Assembly: GCA_022605955.1 (NCBI GenBank)
Contig: JAKCOZ010000011.1
Span: 5,399,990 to 5,463,989 of the forward strand
Length of the DNA: 64,000 bases
Direction: 5' to 3'
Source: Rallus limicola
Taxonomy: Eukaryota; Chordata; Aves; Gruiformes; Rallidae
The notes beneath the pieces were generated by a model. The model ran no database searches, was not told the origin of the DNA, and saw only the letters and a list, made by a program, of their open reading frames with translations. Numbering within the stretch: position 1 is the stretch's first letter; each line of letters begins with the position of its first letter. Shown in pieces: positions 13,196-25,377 of this stretch. Made by a program: the position numbers and the translations under genes.

Positions 13196-14361
13196 AGAAG
13201 GCTGCAAAAGTCGCCATCATGGGACTCCTGCAGCTCCTCTTAAGTGATCCCAAAAGACAGTCATATAAGTTCTCTGTATTTTGCGTCCAGTGCATTGTTT
13301 CCTCAAGATTATGAGATTATTCTTTGACAAAGTGCTTAAAATAATTGGCTGGAAGTTATTTTTCAAATAAAGTATTCTCAGAGAGAAATATGAGTGGGAA
13401 ACTTTGAAAAAGATCACAAGGATCTGTACTCAGGCAATATGCTAACATTTTAATCGCAGTGTTAAACTGTACAAAACTTAATAAACCACAGAAAAGTCTC
13501 TTTAAGACAGTCAAGTTTAAAGTTACGGCTCAGACTTCGGTAATGATGTGTTTGAGCTTGTAAAAATGGTTACTGTTGTTACTCTTATGATGGTTTTTTT
13601 CCTGAAGCTCAGTAAAGGACTTAGAGGCGGAACTTAATTTGAAACAAATAAGAGTAACCTTTTCTTTCCCATTTTCTCCAACACATTAGTGAAAAAAAAA
13701 ATCATTTAGACTGGATCACTCCGTTCAGTTGGGAACGAGGGCATTTATTGGAAAATCTGAGACAAAGAGAAGAGAAAGTAGTGCTTGGCTCTCCCTTCTC
13801 TCCACAGTTAGTAGCTGCATAAATAAAATACTTCACCCAGTGTGTAGCAAGCTTGGATTCCTCTCCTGTCTATGCTGAAGCACATGTTCCTCCTAGAAAA
13901 GTGCCCTAATCCTCATGTCACCAAGGATTTGGAATAGCTCGCACTCATGAATGTGACCTCTTTATCCTCTCTTTTCCTTCCCCAATGACTTCTGCAAGTG
14001 CTCAAGATGAGCAAACAGAAATGTCTAATGCAGTATTAGATGACCCAGTTCTGGTAGTACCTCTCTTTGGGATTGGCAGATGGTTTGTGAGAGACCCGTA
14101 CCCTTCTGGAATAGAAGAAAAAGGCCAGGAAACACCTGTGTGATGCTCTAGGAGCTGATTGCTGAATTGCTTGTTTAGCTGCTGATTGTGTGGTCTATGG
14201 GTACAATAGAGCAGAATTCTGTATGATTTTTTTCTCTATAGATATTCATTTTGGGTTATCTGGTCCAAATTAAACCTCCTTATAGATAAAAAGTACTTTC
14301 AGGTCATTGAACACTATTGCTGAAGACTAGAAGATGAGATTCATTTCTTCGGGACTGAAAT
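13196..14361. other. Intergenic DNA, nothing recognised
   Basis: No exon-like signal on either strand. A short A-run lies at about 13691-13700. Confidence 0.5.
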
Positions 14362-14655
14362 ATAGAATCATAGAATCACTAAGGTTAGAAGAGACTTTTA
14401 AGATCATTGAGTCTAACCACAGCCTAACCCTGGCTAATCCACTTCTAGACCATGTCCTCCAACATAACATCTACACACCTTTTAAATACCTTTAGGGATG
14501 GTGACCACCACTTTCCTGGGAAGCCTGTTCCAATACTTGATTACCCTTTCAGTAAAGAAATGCTGCCTGGTATCTGACCTAAATCTCCCCTGGTGCAATC
14601 TGAAACCATTTCCTCTCATCCTATCGCTTGTTACCTGAGAGAAGAGACCATCTCC
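14362..14655 (-). mobile_element. CR1 LINE 3' end, antisense
   Basis: The + strand reads ATAGAATCATAGAATCACTA (reversed CR1 tail), then blocks complementary to the CR1 3' end such as CTAACCACAGCCTAACCCTG and CTGGGAAGCCTGTTCCAATA, up to ACCTGAGAGAAGAGACCA. The coding frame is destroyed. Confidence 0.9.
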
Positions 14656-17600
14656 ATAATGCAGATTAATAAATTACTTTTATGTTCAGTTGAGAAAAAT
14701 CCATGCTTTAATCCCAGATTTCTGTTGTCTATTTCAGAGCAAGACTTTCAGGACAATGCACATCACATCTCCTAAGTGACTGTTTTTATTCAGTGACTGT
14801 AAAGAGAACTAAATTCAGATGAAGGCAGCTATAATATAGATATATACAGCTTGTGTATCAATTGAATTCTGCCATAGTTCTTAAAAGGCTATGATGATAC
14901 ATAGAATCAGAATGGCAGTGTCATGAATAAAATAAATATGAATGAAATAAAATGTCAAGAAATAAAAGATACCGGAGCATACACCTAAAAAACAGTGCTA
15001 CTGATCTCATCTGCCTTTCACCTTGAGATTCAGATGACTCTACAAGGTTAGCTCTTCCAAAAGACTATTCTGGGTTTCCCCCCACAGTGGAGCTAGGTCA
15101 ATGAAGACAATAGAGCTAGATACACAATAAACCTGCTGAAATGTAGACATCTTATCTCCCAAGACACTCTTCATTGACTCATATAAGCATTTAATTAGTT
15201 GGGAGCCCACAACTTCCTGAGATGCCCCAGAGGATCCTGCTAGGGCTTCAGCTGCAGTTTGGAAGGGTGCAGGTCTTCTATACCTCCTTTCTAACATCTT
15301 TAGCACTCCAAGGGTGTCTGGGACATCTTGTTTTATATGAAATGGTGCCAAGTGCCTTCAGATAGGCTGCTGCATTTAGACTTCCATCTCCACTAACCTA
15401 GATCTCCTTACCTTTGTTGTGTTAACTAGCTCAAATGTAGAAGCCTGTAATTTAGATAGCCTCTTTTAGTTAGACACAATTATATGACTTCTTTCAAAAG
15501 AGTCTATTAATTATTTCTGAAGAAATGTATGTATTTGCTTTGCCCCGCCTTGAACACAGAAAAGCACTAACGTAAGCACGTGAGCTCAGATACCGTGTGA
15601 ATAACTGGGTACTTTCCAATAGCAGAAACCTGTAAAAGACTTGTATCAGTTTCAGCCAGGAAATATTTTTTTTCTTACCAATTACTTTTCTGCAGTTCAT
15701 TACAGAACAGAGTGTTCCAGGTTCTGCTTCCTGGACTGTGTGTACGTTTTCTATCAGATCGTGTCTCTCTCTAAAAGGGAAAAACATTTCAAGATGCAGA
15801 AAACAGAAATCTATTCCTCCTTTTACAGTGTTTTGTTGTTTTGTTTTTTTTTTCTCAGGGTCTTTTGCATGCATTAAATACTCTCTCTTGCCTGCTTTTC
15901 CATCTAGCCCTATGGTTCTTGCATGCCAGACGGTGGAACACCTCAGTTTTGGCAAGGTATGTGTGATATGGAACACGCACCCTGGTTATGTAGGTCAGTT
16001 TCACCTTTTATCAAGTAATTTCCCATCTCAGAGTGTTATGAGCTCTATGCTCTTACAAAAAAGGTGAGACATTACTCCACAATCTTGGCTGTGGCCAGAG
16101 TGAGATAATTCAGTAATTGTTATGAGTCAAACAACAATTAATCACCAATATCATTTTCAAATTACAGTTCCTGCTAGAATACTGAAATTTTAAACGGATA
16201 TTATCTTAATACTTATTTTCACTGCTCCAACCTTTTCTCATTTGCTTAGTGCAACCAGTCCAATAGAATTGTCCATGCAGAAATCACTGACTTACAAATC
16301 AGATTTTCCTGGTTATGTCTACATTTTAATATGCTTTTCAGCCTTAACAAGTTCAAGGTATGGTTTTTAATGAACTGGACACTGCTACAAGACCAAACTT
16401 CTTTCTGTGCCATCTACAATGTCTCTGGTATACTCTTATCTCAAGTGCATGAAAAGGCAAAAATGCTTATATATTATTATATATAATTACATATTATTAT
16501 ATATGCTTATAGTTTAGGGGTGACCATTTTTTATAGAATTTACAGCGAAAGTCCCCACATTGCTGTCACTATTGTTAGACTGAAGAAACAACTTTTCTCA
16601 GAAAATACATGCAGCAAACAAAAAGGTTGTGGCTGAAGTTATTAACCAAGTAAAGTGAAGCTGAGCCCTTATTTCAAATAACAGATTTATTCCAAATGAA
16701 CTGTTGAGCAAAACTATGTGTTTTTTGGTTAAATTATACTCCCAGAGAGGAAGATATATGTGAAAAAAATTGTGTTCTTCCACAGGAGGTTTCCATACAG
16801 AAGTCTTCTGTGCTCGCTTTCTTTGTATCCTTCCACATTGTTGTTAACATTCACTTATTCAGGCATCGGTTTATTTGTTTTATGGGAGAAATGGGATTGA
16901 ATGGATATAGCTTATCTGTCTCATTGACCTGTACCTGATAGTTTCTCTTATTCTAATCTAAATGCATTAGATATGTTGCTTCCTAAAGGTGACTTTGTAA
17001 GTGTTTCTTAGCTATTTACAGGAAAGGGAGATGACAAAGACTAGCTCAAATGCAAGTGCTTTCACTATTGCTTTGTCCCAGGAGTTGGAATGAATTTTTT
17101 TCCAGATTTCTGGAGCCAGATCCTTGATGTCCCATGGTAGAGATTTAGAAAATGTTTTTTAATTAATTACTGTATGTAAACCGTAGCCAAAATGCCACTC
17201 TGTGTACAGTTAAAAAAGAAAAATTCTTCATTTTTACATTGCTCAGCTTTGTCAAATTTCATGAAAAGATCATGAACACTTGTAAACATTTTGAGCTTTG
17301 ATATGAAAGTGTATGATTTTAGTAACGGAATCATCTGCTAATATATTTTAGAATCCATGAGAATTGTTTCCACTACAAAACTAAATTCCTTCCGCAATTT
17401 CATTCATTAGACTCTAAGAGCAGTTTTTGGGTAGTAAGATTAGAAAGTACAAAGTTTATTATCCAAAGAAAACATGAATTCTCCTTGCTGCAGACTTTTA
17501 AGAACAATTGATTAAAAAATGTCTTCAAGCACAGCCTATTTAAAGCAGATCCTGTTTTGAGAGCAGGAGGGAAGAAATAGGCCTTTCACAGTTTCCAGCT

Positions 17601-17953
17601 GACAATTTTTTTTACTATTCAGTTACACAGTGCTTCTGCACAGTTATTGTTGGTTTTATCTTCATTATGTATTGTCACATAGGTGGTGGCTTCAGGTTCC
17701 ACAATGCCAGGAAATGAGACTTACTGCAGTCACTGTATCATCTGAGCATGGCAAAAAGCTGAATTTCTTTAATAGGGAAATACTTTCTCTAAGATCTAGA
17801 CCTATATTTTTTGCTTCAGGGTGAATACTTTCATAACTTAGCTGTGGTCCAAATAAAGACGTTAGCAGCAATGATTACAATTTGTGCACTGCAGTCACTG
17901 CTGTCTCCATTTGCTTGAGAGATCTAGGCCTTTGCAGAAGCAGAAGAGTTTAC
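14656..17953. other. Intergenic DNA with an AT repeat
   Basis: No gene is recognised. An imperfect TATATTATTATATATAATTA-type stretch covers about 16464-16511. A minus-strand frame at 15494-15976 (160 codons) and one at 15040-15351 (103 codons) have no domain, signal peptide or splice context that I can recognise. Confidence 0.55.
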
Positions 17954-18025
17954 AGAATCATAGAATCACAGAATTATCAAGGTTGGAAAAGACCTAAAAG
18001 ATCATCCAGTCCAACCATTCACCTA
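17954..18025 (-). mobile_element. CR1 LINE tail fragment, antisense
   Basis: About 70 bp of reversed CR1 tail: ACAGAATCATAGAATCACAG, then AGGTTGGAAAAGACC and GATCATCCAGTCCAACC. Only the last part of the element is present. It abuts a trinucleotide palindrome. Confidence 0.88.
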
Positions 18026-18053
18026 TTACTACTACTAGTAGTAGTAGTAATAG
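18023..18053. repeat. (TAC)n/(TAG)n near-palindromic microsatellite
   Basis: Three TAC-type units run directly into four TAG-type units, flanked by CTAT and ATAG. The 31-bp stretch is therefore almost its own reverse complement, differing by one unit. It sits exactly at the inner edge of the antisense CR1 tail. Confidence 0.85.
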
Positions 18054-21000
18054 ATAAAGTAATATCCCTGTGCTCAAAACACCTAGAAGTATCTTGTCCC
18101 CTCCCACAAAGGGGAAGCATATAGAAGGGACAAGGTGGCTAGTGTGCATAGCTTCTACTTCATATGCTTTTAATTAAACTCTGGCACCTGAGATCCCTGA
18201 CTTCCAATGGAAAGAATAAACTGTTGGTTACACCTGCCTTATCCTTTGCTTACTAAGAGTTTAGAAAAAGACTTTGGAGTAGATGCTTAACTACTTGACA
18301 GCCAATGTAAGGGAAGTGAATCCCACTTCAAAGCTTTTACTAAAAGTTTTATTTAATACACCTAGGAAATTAACATATACTCAGTGTAAATGTCCTAAAG
18401 TGGTGATTCTAAGAAGCAGGAAATTAGCCAAATAAGATAGAGTCATATTTGACTATGGAATGATCATTATTAACTTCTTTTCTCAAGTAACAATATGTGA
18501 AGATTATTACTAGTTTCTGAATCAAGTTGTAAAGTCATCATTCTTTTAAAAAGCGATTATTTCTAACTAAGAGTCAGACTAATGCTTCAGAACAGGATTT
18601 TACTAAACAAATCAAAATTGTATTGGAAATTAAAGGATTTAACCTAGCTAGTCCTTGCAGGTAGTGGGAATTACTAACGTGATAATGCTGACAATTTTAT
18701 CTTTTATTTTATAAATTGTCAAGATGACCATTATCCTTGAAAAAAAAAAAAAAAAGAGGTAAAAAAAAAACACTGCTCTCTATTTTTTCCTCTTCTGTGC
18801 AGTGTTTATAGGTTGTGCATTTCTCTAAGGAAGAATGTAATAGTATTGAACTCCTGTTTATAAGTTGCAAAATAAAAATCTTCCTTTTAATTTCAAAGCC
18901 AGATATCAGGAAATTTAAAAACCCTTCCTATTTTGTAAGATATCAAAATATAAAATCTATTTATGAGATTACTTGTCTGTGGCAGAAGTGAGTAGTTATT
19001 GAAACAACACTGCCTTGGATAACCACAGTCAGACACAGTGAGTTTAGACAACAGCCTCACTTGCTACTGACCAGAGACAAAATAACCTAAACAATATTTA
19101 TTCACAGTAATTTAAACTTACACGTTAGTCACATTTAATCACGTATATAGGCTAACAGAGCTCAGTAGCAGCCACTTGAAGGAGAAGACTAAAACAATCT
19201 CAGGATAGAGGAGAAGTCTCTTTCCAAATCTAGATTATAAGTGATGGTTTAGGTCTTTCTCAGCTCCTGCTCATCCCTTATCACTGAAGATGTGCTACAG
19301 TGGGCAACAATCTAACCAGTACATGTGCTAGAAAAAACATGGTAAGCATCTTTGCTCCTGAAAGATTGCAGGCAGACATTGAATGGCATGTCTTTCTGAG
19401 AAGGGTGGATTTCCTCTACCTTCTCTCTGTGCTGGCTGAACACACACCTCTTCCAGTTCAAAAACAGTGGCATTTTATTATAAAGATGCTGTTGTCAAAA
19501 TTTCCAATTTACAAGTTGTCTAAGTCTGGTAACTCAACTGCCTTCAAAGATACTCATGGCTTCTGCATTTTCATGCCTTACCTTTGCCTGGGCTAGTGTT
19601 TTTTGACATCGATCTCCATCAAACAGTAACTTTTGGTTATGTCCCTAGTAATAATGATCTGGAGTGAAAGGTGAGTTGGGCTCTGTGGATGAAATGAATA
19701 ACATTCTTTTTTGCAAAATAAAGTTTTCAGGTCTGCAAGGGTTTTTGTACAGCTAAGAAGATCTATGCCAAGCCTGAACCACACTGAACAGCCTGAATTT
19801 TAAGCACAGACACTAGTTAACCTGTCTTTAACTTCAGTGGAACTGAAGAATTGAAGTAGCCAGAACTTTGACTTCATTGCTTAGGCTCAAATCCGATTCT
19901 TGTAGTTTAGGGTTTTATAAGGGTTGGAAGAAGAACTTTCACAGTCAAATTTCTCAATCTGATTTTTGGTGATTTTTTTTTTTTCAAAGAACCTGCCATG
20001 GATTTCTCTTTTTAAACCAATAAATTTGCAGGACCCTGTGGCATTGATTTTTTTTCATTCTTTTTTTTTTTTCTGATTAAATTACTCCACCCCTTCAAGT
20101 AATCCCCATGAGGAAGTGGGAATTGATATGTTAAATTGCTCTTTGTACCGTGGTCCCGGATGTCAGTTTTATTAATCTCTGTTTTCTTCCCAATTATTTT
20201 ACCCATAGACCATGAATTACAGCATATCTGATAGACATTCTTTATGGAACAAATGGATTTTACTATTTAAACAGGTGTGGCATACTTTCAATAAATACTT
20301 GAAGTAGCATTTTTTCATTTTACCAATACAAATAAAGCTCAGGTGACTGTAGTAAATTAATTAAAATTGCTGAGTACAGTGGATGGAGTAAAATAATGGA
20401 ACTAGCTCCCAGATCATTGAGTATCTGAGGATGCTATACTCTCTCCACTCACAGTAAATAACAGTCTTAATAACTACGATAGGCAGTTTATTAGGCTCTC
20501 TCATGATGATAACCCTGGTCTCATCCAAGTTGTCACAAGCACTTCAGATTAAAAAAAATCACCCTTGCCCTTATCTCAGAACATGGAAGGATATGGGAGA
20601 CCTTATCACAAGTGACTTCCCGTAATGCTGCCCGCTATACAAATAAAGAACAAAAGCAGCTGTGTTAGAGAGGGATTATAATCCATATTAAAATTCTGGC
20701 AACAGCATATAGCTACAGAAATACTGTAGAAAAGAGGGTGGAAAAAAAAGAAACAATATTGAATTGTACTGGGGAAAGCAATCTCAACCCAGCACAATGG
20801 AAATGGTGCTCAGTGTGTATAAGGCATCACAGCAAAGGCATGAGTGAGGAGGGAACTGCAAGGTTGGAATGAAAAGATGTGCAGATGCTTTATGCCTTCT
20901 GAAGGCCAGCAGGTAGCATAGAAGGAAACAAGACAGGTTGTGTTTAAATAGAGCATAGCTGAGCATTGAGGACCTGTCAAAGCTGAATTTGTGATATTAC

Positions 21001-23343
21001 CTTATAAATGATCAGAAGCAAAGATTTTGCAAAAAGGAAAGGAGACCTGAGGGATGTTGCATGGGAGTAAAAAAGCAAATGCATGCCACACATCCATTCA
21101 GACTACAGAGGGAAGATGTATACCTCTGTAGCCATTCTTCGAGTTGGTTACTCTTGAACAACACACAGGGTGAATTGTGCATACAATAATGTCTAGTGCC
21201 ACAGCCTTTTGGCCTCAGTGAGCTAATGCAATATAAATTTTATTTAGCCACTTGGAAGAAAATATCACCGTGGTGCCCAGTGTGCAGGTCATTCCATACA
21301 CGGCTATGGAGTTCCTGACTTATGTCTCTGCCTCAATATATTTATTCCACTCTTTTGCCAGAACCAGAAAAGACAACAACAGACCAACTGTCCCCAAACT
21401 TGCACCTTCATTTTGTGAACACATCAACACTGCAGATTTTTGATCATATTTTGGCAAGGTCAAAGTGCTGCAAAAGGACAGGGATTTTTTTTTTTTTAAA
21501 TGACAGGCCTCTCTTTCCTTGTCCTGCAGACATGGCAAGAAAAGCCAGAACAATGCAATTGGATTGGTTGGTTTACAGTCAACTGTACTTAAGAAAAGTT
21601 CTTTCTTCTAAATTGTGTCATGATGTCATTTATTGGCAATAAATATTGACAAGGAAAGGGAAGGGAAAGCATATATATATATGCAACCGTAGAGGAGAGC
21701 CTCTCATTTCTGTCCCCCTCCCTAAGAAACAGACGGATTCTGGCTGGACGAAGGTAATGTATGCAGAATTTCATTTCAGTATTGGAGGTTTTATCCATAG
21801 AGTCACTTGGTCAGTATTCATTGGGCACTCTGTTACACAGGCTAATGTAGTTAATATCTAAGTTGTAAAAAATGGGATAATTAAGAGAAGTGTCAGCTTA
21901 TAATTATTCCAGAGGAAGAATCTGAAAAGAAATTATATCCTCTGCTTAGAAAGTACACCTTATACCTGTGTGGATGAGAAATGGCTTCAGTGAAGTCTAT
22001 TTCCCATATTTCTTTAGATCAAATGGTAACACTTTGAATCAGTTGCTTAATTCTTCCAATGAGAACGTAATGTAATCCATTTTGCAGAGGCTGGTCGATC
22101 ATAGGAAATGCTTTTCTAATGTCCTTTGAATTGTTTTCATGTTTAATTTATTTCACTTGAGTATTGGGATATACCAGCACAGCTGAACTCAGAATTTTGC
22201 TATCTAGAAATATTACTCATCTGTCCAAGAATTGAGATACACATACAATTAAAATGTATATTATATCTTATTCTATGCAGAAGCCAATTGCATTTTCTTA
22301 ATTCAGAGTGAAAATTCTTTTACAAAATAAAAGTTAAAGATGTAAAATCAGAAAAGATTAAAAAAAACCTTTATATGAAAGTAAGTGAAAAGACAAATAT
22401 TTCCAATCTTACTAACTTTCAAACCTAATATGCCCTGAAAGCTTCATCAGCTGGCAAGAATAAGTCACTGCTGAGGATGAAATATAAAGAGCCTGGACTG
22501 TATTTTTCAAATAGAACTTTGTTTCTAGCTTTTTAGCTGTAGATTTATTCTCTTTTACATTCAGTCAAATTTGTGTGGAATTTCCAGTCTCAAGCAGAGC
22601 TACCTAAAAGTGCATTGTTAACATTTGTCTTTTCAGAGACATAGGAGTGGTTTATTGGACTAAATACTATTGACATAGAAGGATAATAGTATCTGGGAAC
22701 TGTCATCTTTTGACTTTGAACGCAGTACATTTACTCCAAGGGACTGATTAGATTGTACAGTCTAGGAACTGAAGATGTGCAACAGTATTTAATTCTGGTG
22801 CTAGAAGTGTTTTATGTTTCCAGTCGCAGTACTTGTACGGAGAGTCTCACCAAGATCTTGCTTCTGCATGTAAGGACAAGGCAATTCCTCAGTGGCTAAA
22901 GATATGCCTTCAGCTCAAGAATATATTCTCCATTAATATGAGTGAGATCCCTGCATCTACCTCATGCAAGTGATTTCCTTATGCCATCTTGGGAAAACAA
23001 GCTAAAGACTGAATATCCAAATGACATGAGGTCTTTGGCGTGATACTTCCAGTTGATTTATATAATGCAACAGAATACAGTACTGCAATCAATGATCAGT
23101 CTAGCTGCAATCTATCTGGTACCAGATAATGTTCTCTTGGTGTTTTCATAGCTGGCTAGACCTAATTAAGATTTGTTAGCTGAGGCATGATGTCATCATA
23201 ATGTAACTATGAAGCCCATTTAGACTTAAACTCCTATCTCTGCATGGCCATGCTGTGCTAGCATTTTTGTTAGCATCAGTTTTCAGTTTTCCTCTTTTGT
23301 TCAATTTTCTTAAAGGAAGGTTGAAACTTTGTATAACTGGGCA

Positions 23344-23379
<36 letters not shown>

Positions 23380-24391
23380 TGCTTTCTTCCAGCAGTGGTT
23401 TAATTGCCACCTTCTGAAATATGGAGTCATGCCATTTTCATGAACACTTTGTTGTGAATATTAGTCTTAATATCTTTTTACTGGGTGCAAGTGTCACACG
23501 GTACATTCATATTCTCTGGTTGATTGACTTCCTATCTTAGTGGAAAGCCTTTTCTGTGCTGTAAAAATAATGACTGTTTCTAACTGTGCCTGTAGTTATT
23601 AGTATCTAAATTCAGAAGAAATCAGTGTCAACACCAAACCCTTTAACATGCATGATTTGTGTTGGGATACTCCAACTGCAAACTAGTGTGGAATACTTAT
23701 AAAATGTGAACATAGGAGGGGTCTCACACAAAGGAAAGGTGTTTGAAAAACTTAATGTTTTCCAGTTTTTCTGGCAGGCCCTCTGTCCAGTATTGGATTT
23801 TAGTTGGAAATTTAGCCCCAGATGAGGGTTATAAGTGGACCTACTTGTGCCCTCTGCTAGAGACCACAATGTATACAATTTGTTCCTCAGTGAGCTTGAA
23901 GGAACCAGAGCTGCTGCAATATTTGCAAATGAGAGAGTCACACCAAAACATCTGAGAAGAAAATTAACACCCTTTCTGAACCACCATCATTATTCTTTTT
24001 ATTATTATAATTATTTTCCTTAACAGCATTTTCTTAACAGCAATCCACAGATCTACTAGGCTGACTCACACAGGACTAGAGAGCAAGTAAATCCACTGAC
24101 TTCAGTAACATAAATGCAACCAATGAAAAGGACATCAGATAAAAAATCTAGAGGCAATTTTGTGTGTTAAGCAATGAATATAGCTATTAATGTCATCTCT
24201 TCCAAGTCATTCTAGGAGGAAGAAATATTCATTCTAGTCAGTGAAAGAAGAATAGAGTGATTTTTTTTTTCCAGGACTCTGATAACCTGTTAATTCTTTG
24301 AGATATGAATCCATCCTGAAGTTCCTGTCAGAAGGAAAATATCTCTGCAATATTTCTTAACTTATTCTTCTCACCTAACTGTACTGCTTTC
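18054..24391. other. Intergenic DNA with A-rich tracts
   Basis: No gene is recognised on either strand in this 6.3-kb stretch. Simple sequences include A-runs at about 18740-18770, a perfect GCATATATATATATGC palindrome at 21669-21684, and a run of 28 A at 23347-23374. Confidence 0.55.
23347..23374 (+). repeat. Poly(A) run of 28
   Basis: Uninterrupted run of A. No retrogene or SINE body is recognised just upstream, and I see no obvious flanking target-site duplication. Confidence 0.9.
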
Positions 24392-24857
24392 AGTTCTGGT
24401 GCCCCCCAACATAAGAAGGACATAATCCCGTTGGAGTGAATCGTAGGAGGGACACAAAGATGATGAGAGGTCTGGAGCACCTCTCCTATGAAGACAGGCT
24501 GAGAGAGTTGGGCTTCTTCAGCTGGTAGAAGAGAAGGCTCCAGGGAGACCTTACAGCACCTTCCAGTACCTAAAGGGGCTATAAGATGAGGAGGGACAGT
24601 TTATCAGGGAGTGTACTGACAGGACAAGGGGTAATTAGTTTAAATTAAAAGAGGGGAGATTTAGATTTAGATATAAGGAAAATAATCTTATTATTATTTG
24701 GGGATGCCCCCTACCTGGCAGTGTTCAAGGCCACTTTTGATGGGGCTTTGGGCACCCTGACCTAGTGGGGGGCGTCTCTGGCATGACAGGGGTTTGGAAC
24801 TGGATGATCCTTTAAGGTCCCTTCCAATCCAAACCAGTCCAGGATTCTATCATTATA
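24392..24857 (+). mobile_element. CR1 LINE 3' end
   Basis: Sense CR1 sequence: CAGTTCTGGTGCCCCCCAAC, then a TATGAAGACAGGCTGAGAGA block and a CTTCAGCTGGTAGAAGAGAA block in several shifted frames, ending in GGAACTGGATGATCCTTTAA and a short ATTCTATCATT tail. It lies about 0.5 kb upstream of the first CRISP coding exon. The frame is decayed. Confidence 0.92.
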
Positions 24858-25375
24858 ATACTGATTTAATGAGGAAACAAGGAGGAGGAAGGAAAGGAAG
24901 GAAATGTTGATGTTCAGTGCTCAACTCTAAAATACCACTTCCCAATATGGATGATGCTTGCTTCATCAGAACACTGACTGATTTATTCCTTCTGAACGAA
25001 TAAATGGGGCTTTCTTTTATGCAAGGAGTCAAAGATGAAGGAAATGCTGCATAGTCAAGATAACTTGAATAATCAAGTCAAAAGGGGGTTGATCCATCTG
25101 ACACAGAAAAGATGCAATTTTATGCAACTTCATTACAGTCCCTGCTTCAATGCAAGGTGGAGTCTTCTCTCTGTACAAGATAGTGGTGCCCATGCACCAT
25201 CATATATATTCATTTGCACAGTTTCAGAACATTCAATTGTTTTAGGTATCAACCAAAATAAACCTTTGTGTTGCAGGCTTGACTTTGTATCTTGCTCACA
25301 TAAACTACATCACAAGCTTTCTACAAAAGAGATTAATGGATTTGACATGTTTTTGCTCTTGCTTTTTGTTTATAG
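24858..25375 (+). promoter_or_regulatory. 5' flank of CRISP ending in a splice acceptor
   Basis: The base pair before the first coding exon is a good acceptor: a pyrimidine-rich TTTTTGCTCTTGCTTTTTG stretch followed by TTTATAG at 25369-25375, only two bases before the start codon. CRISP transcripts in other vertebrates begin with non-coding exon(s), so the promoter and first exon probably lie further upstream. I could not locate them from sequence alone. Confidence 0.55.
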
Positions 25376-25377
25376 AA

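Noticed and set aside
15040..15351. 103-codon minus-strand frame
   Set aside because: No recognised motif or supporting splice sites; looks like chance.
15494..15976. 160-codon open frame on the minus strand
   Set aside because: No domain, no signal peptide and no splice-site context were recognised. Composition follows the AT-rich background, including Lys/Phe runs from A/T tracts. Several chance frames overlap it on the other strand.
16464..16511. AT-rich inverted stretch as a regulatory element
   Set aside because: It is simple low-complexity TATTA repeat sequence with no gene nearby.
1..25375. A second CRISP paralogue upstream
   Set aside because: I looked for the CGEN, HNE, YVCQYCP and cysteine-rich hinge motifs in this stretch and did not find them on reading. 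A diverged copy cannot be fully excluded by eye.
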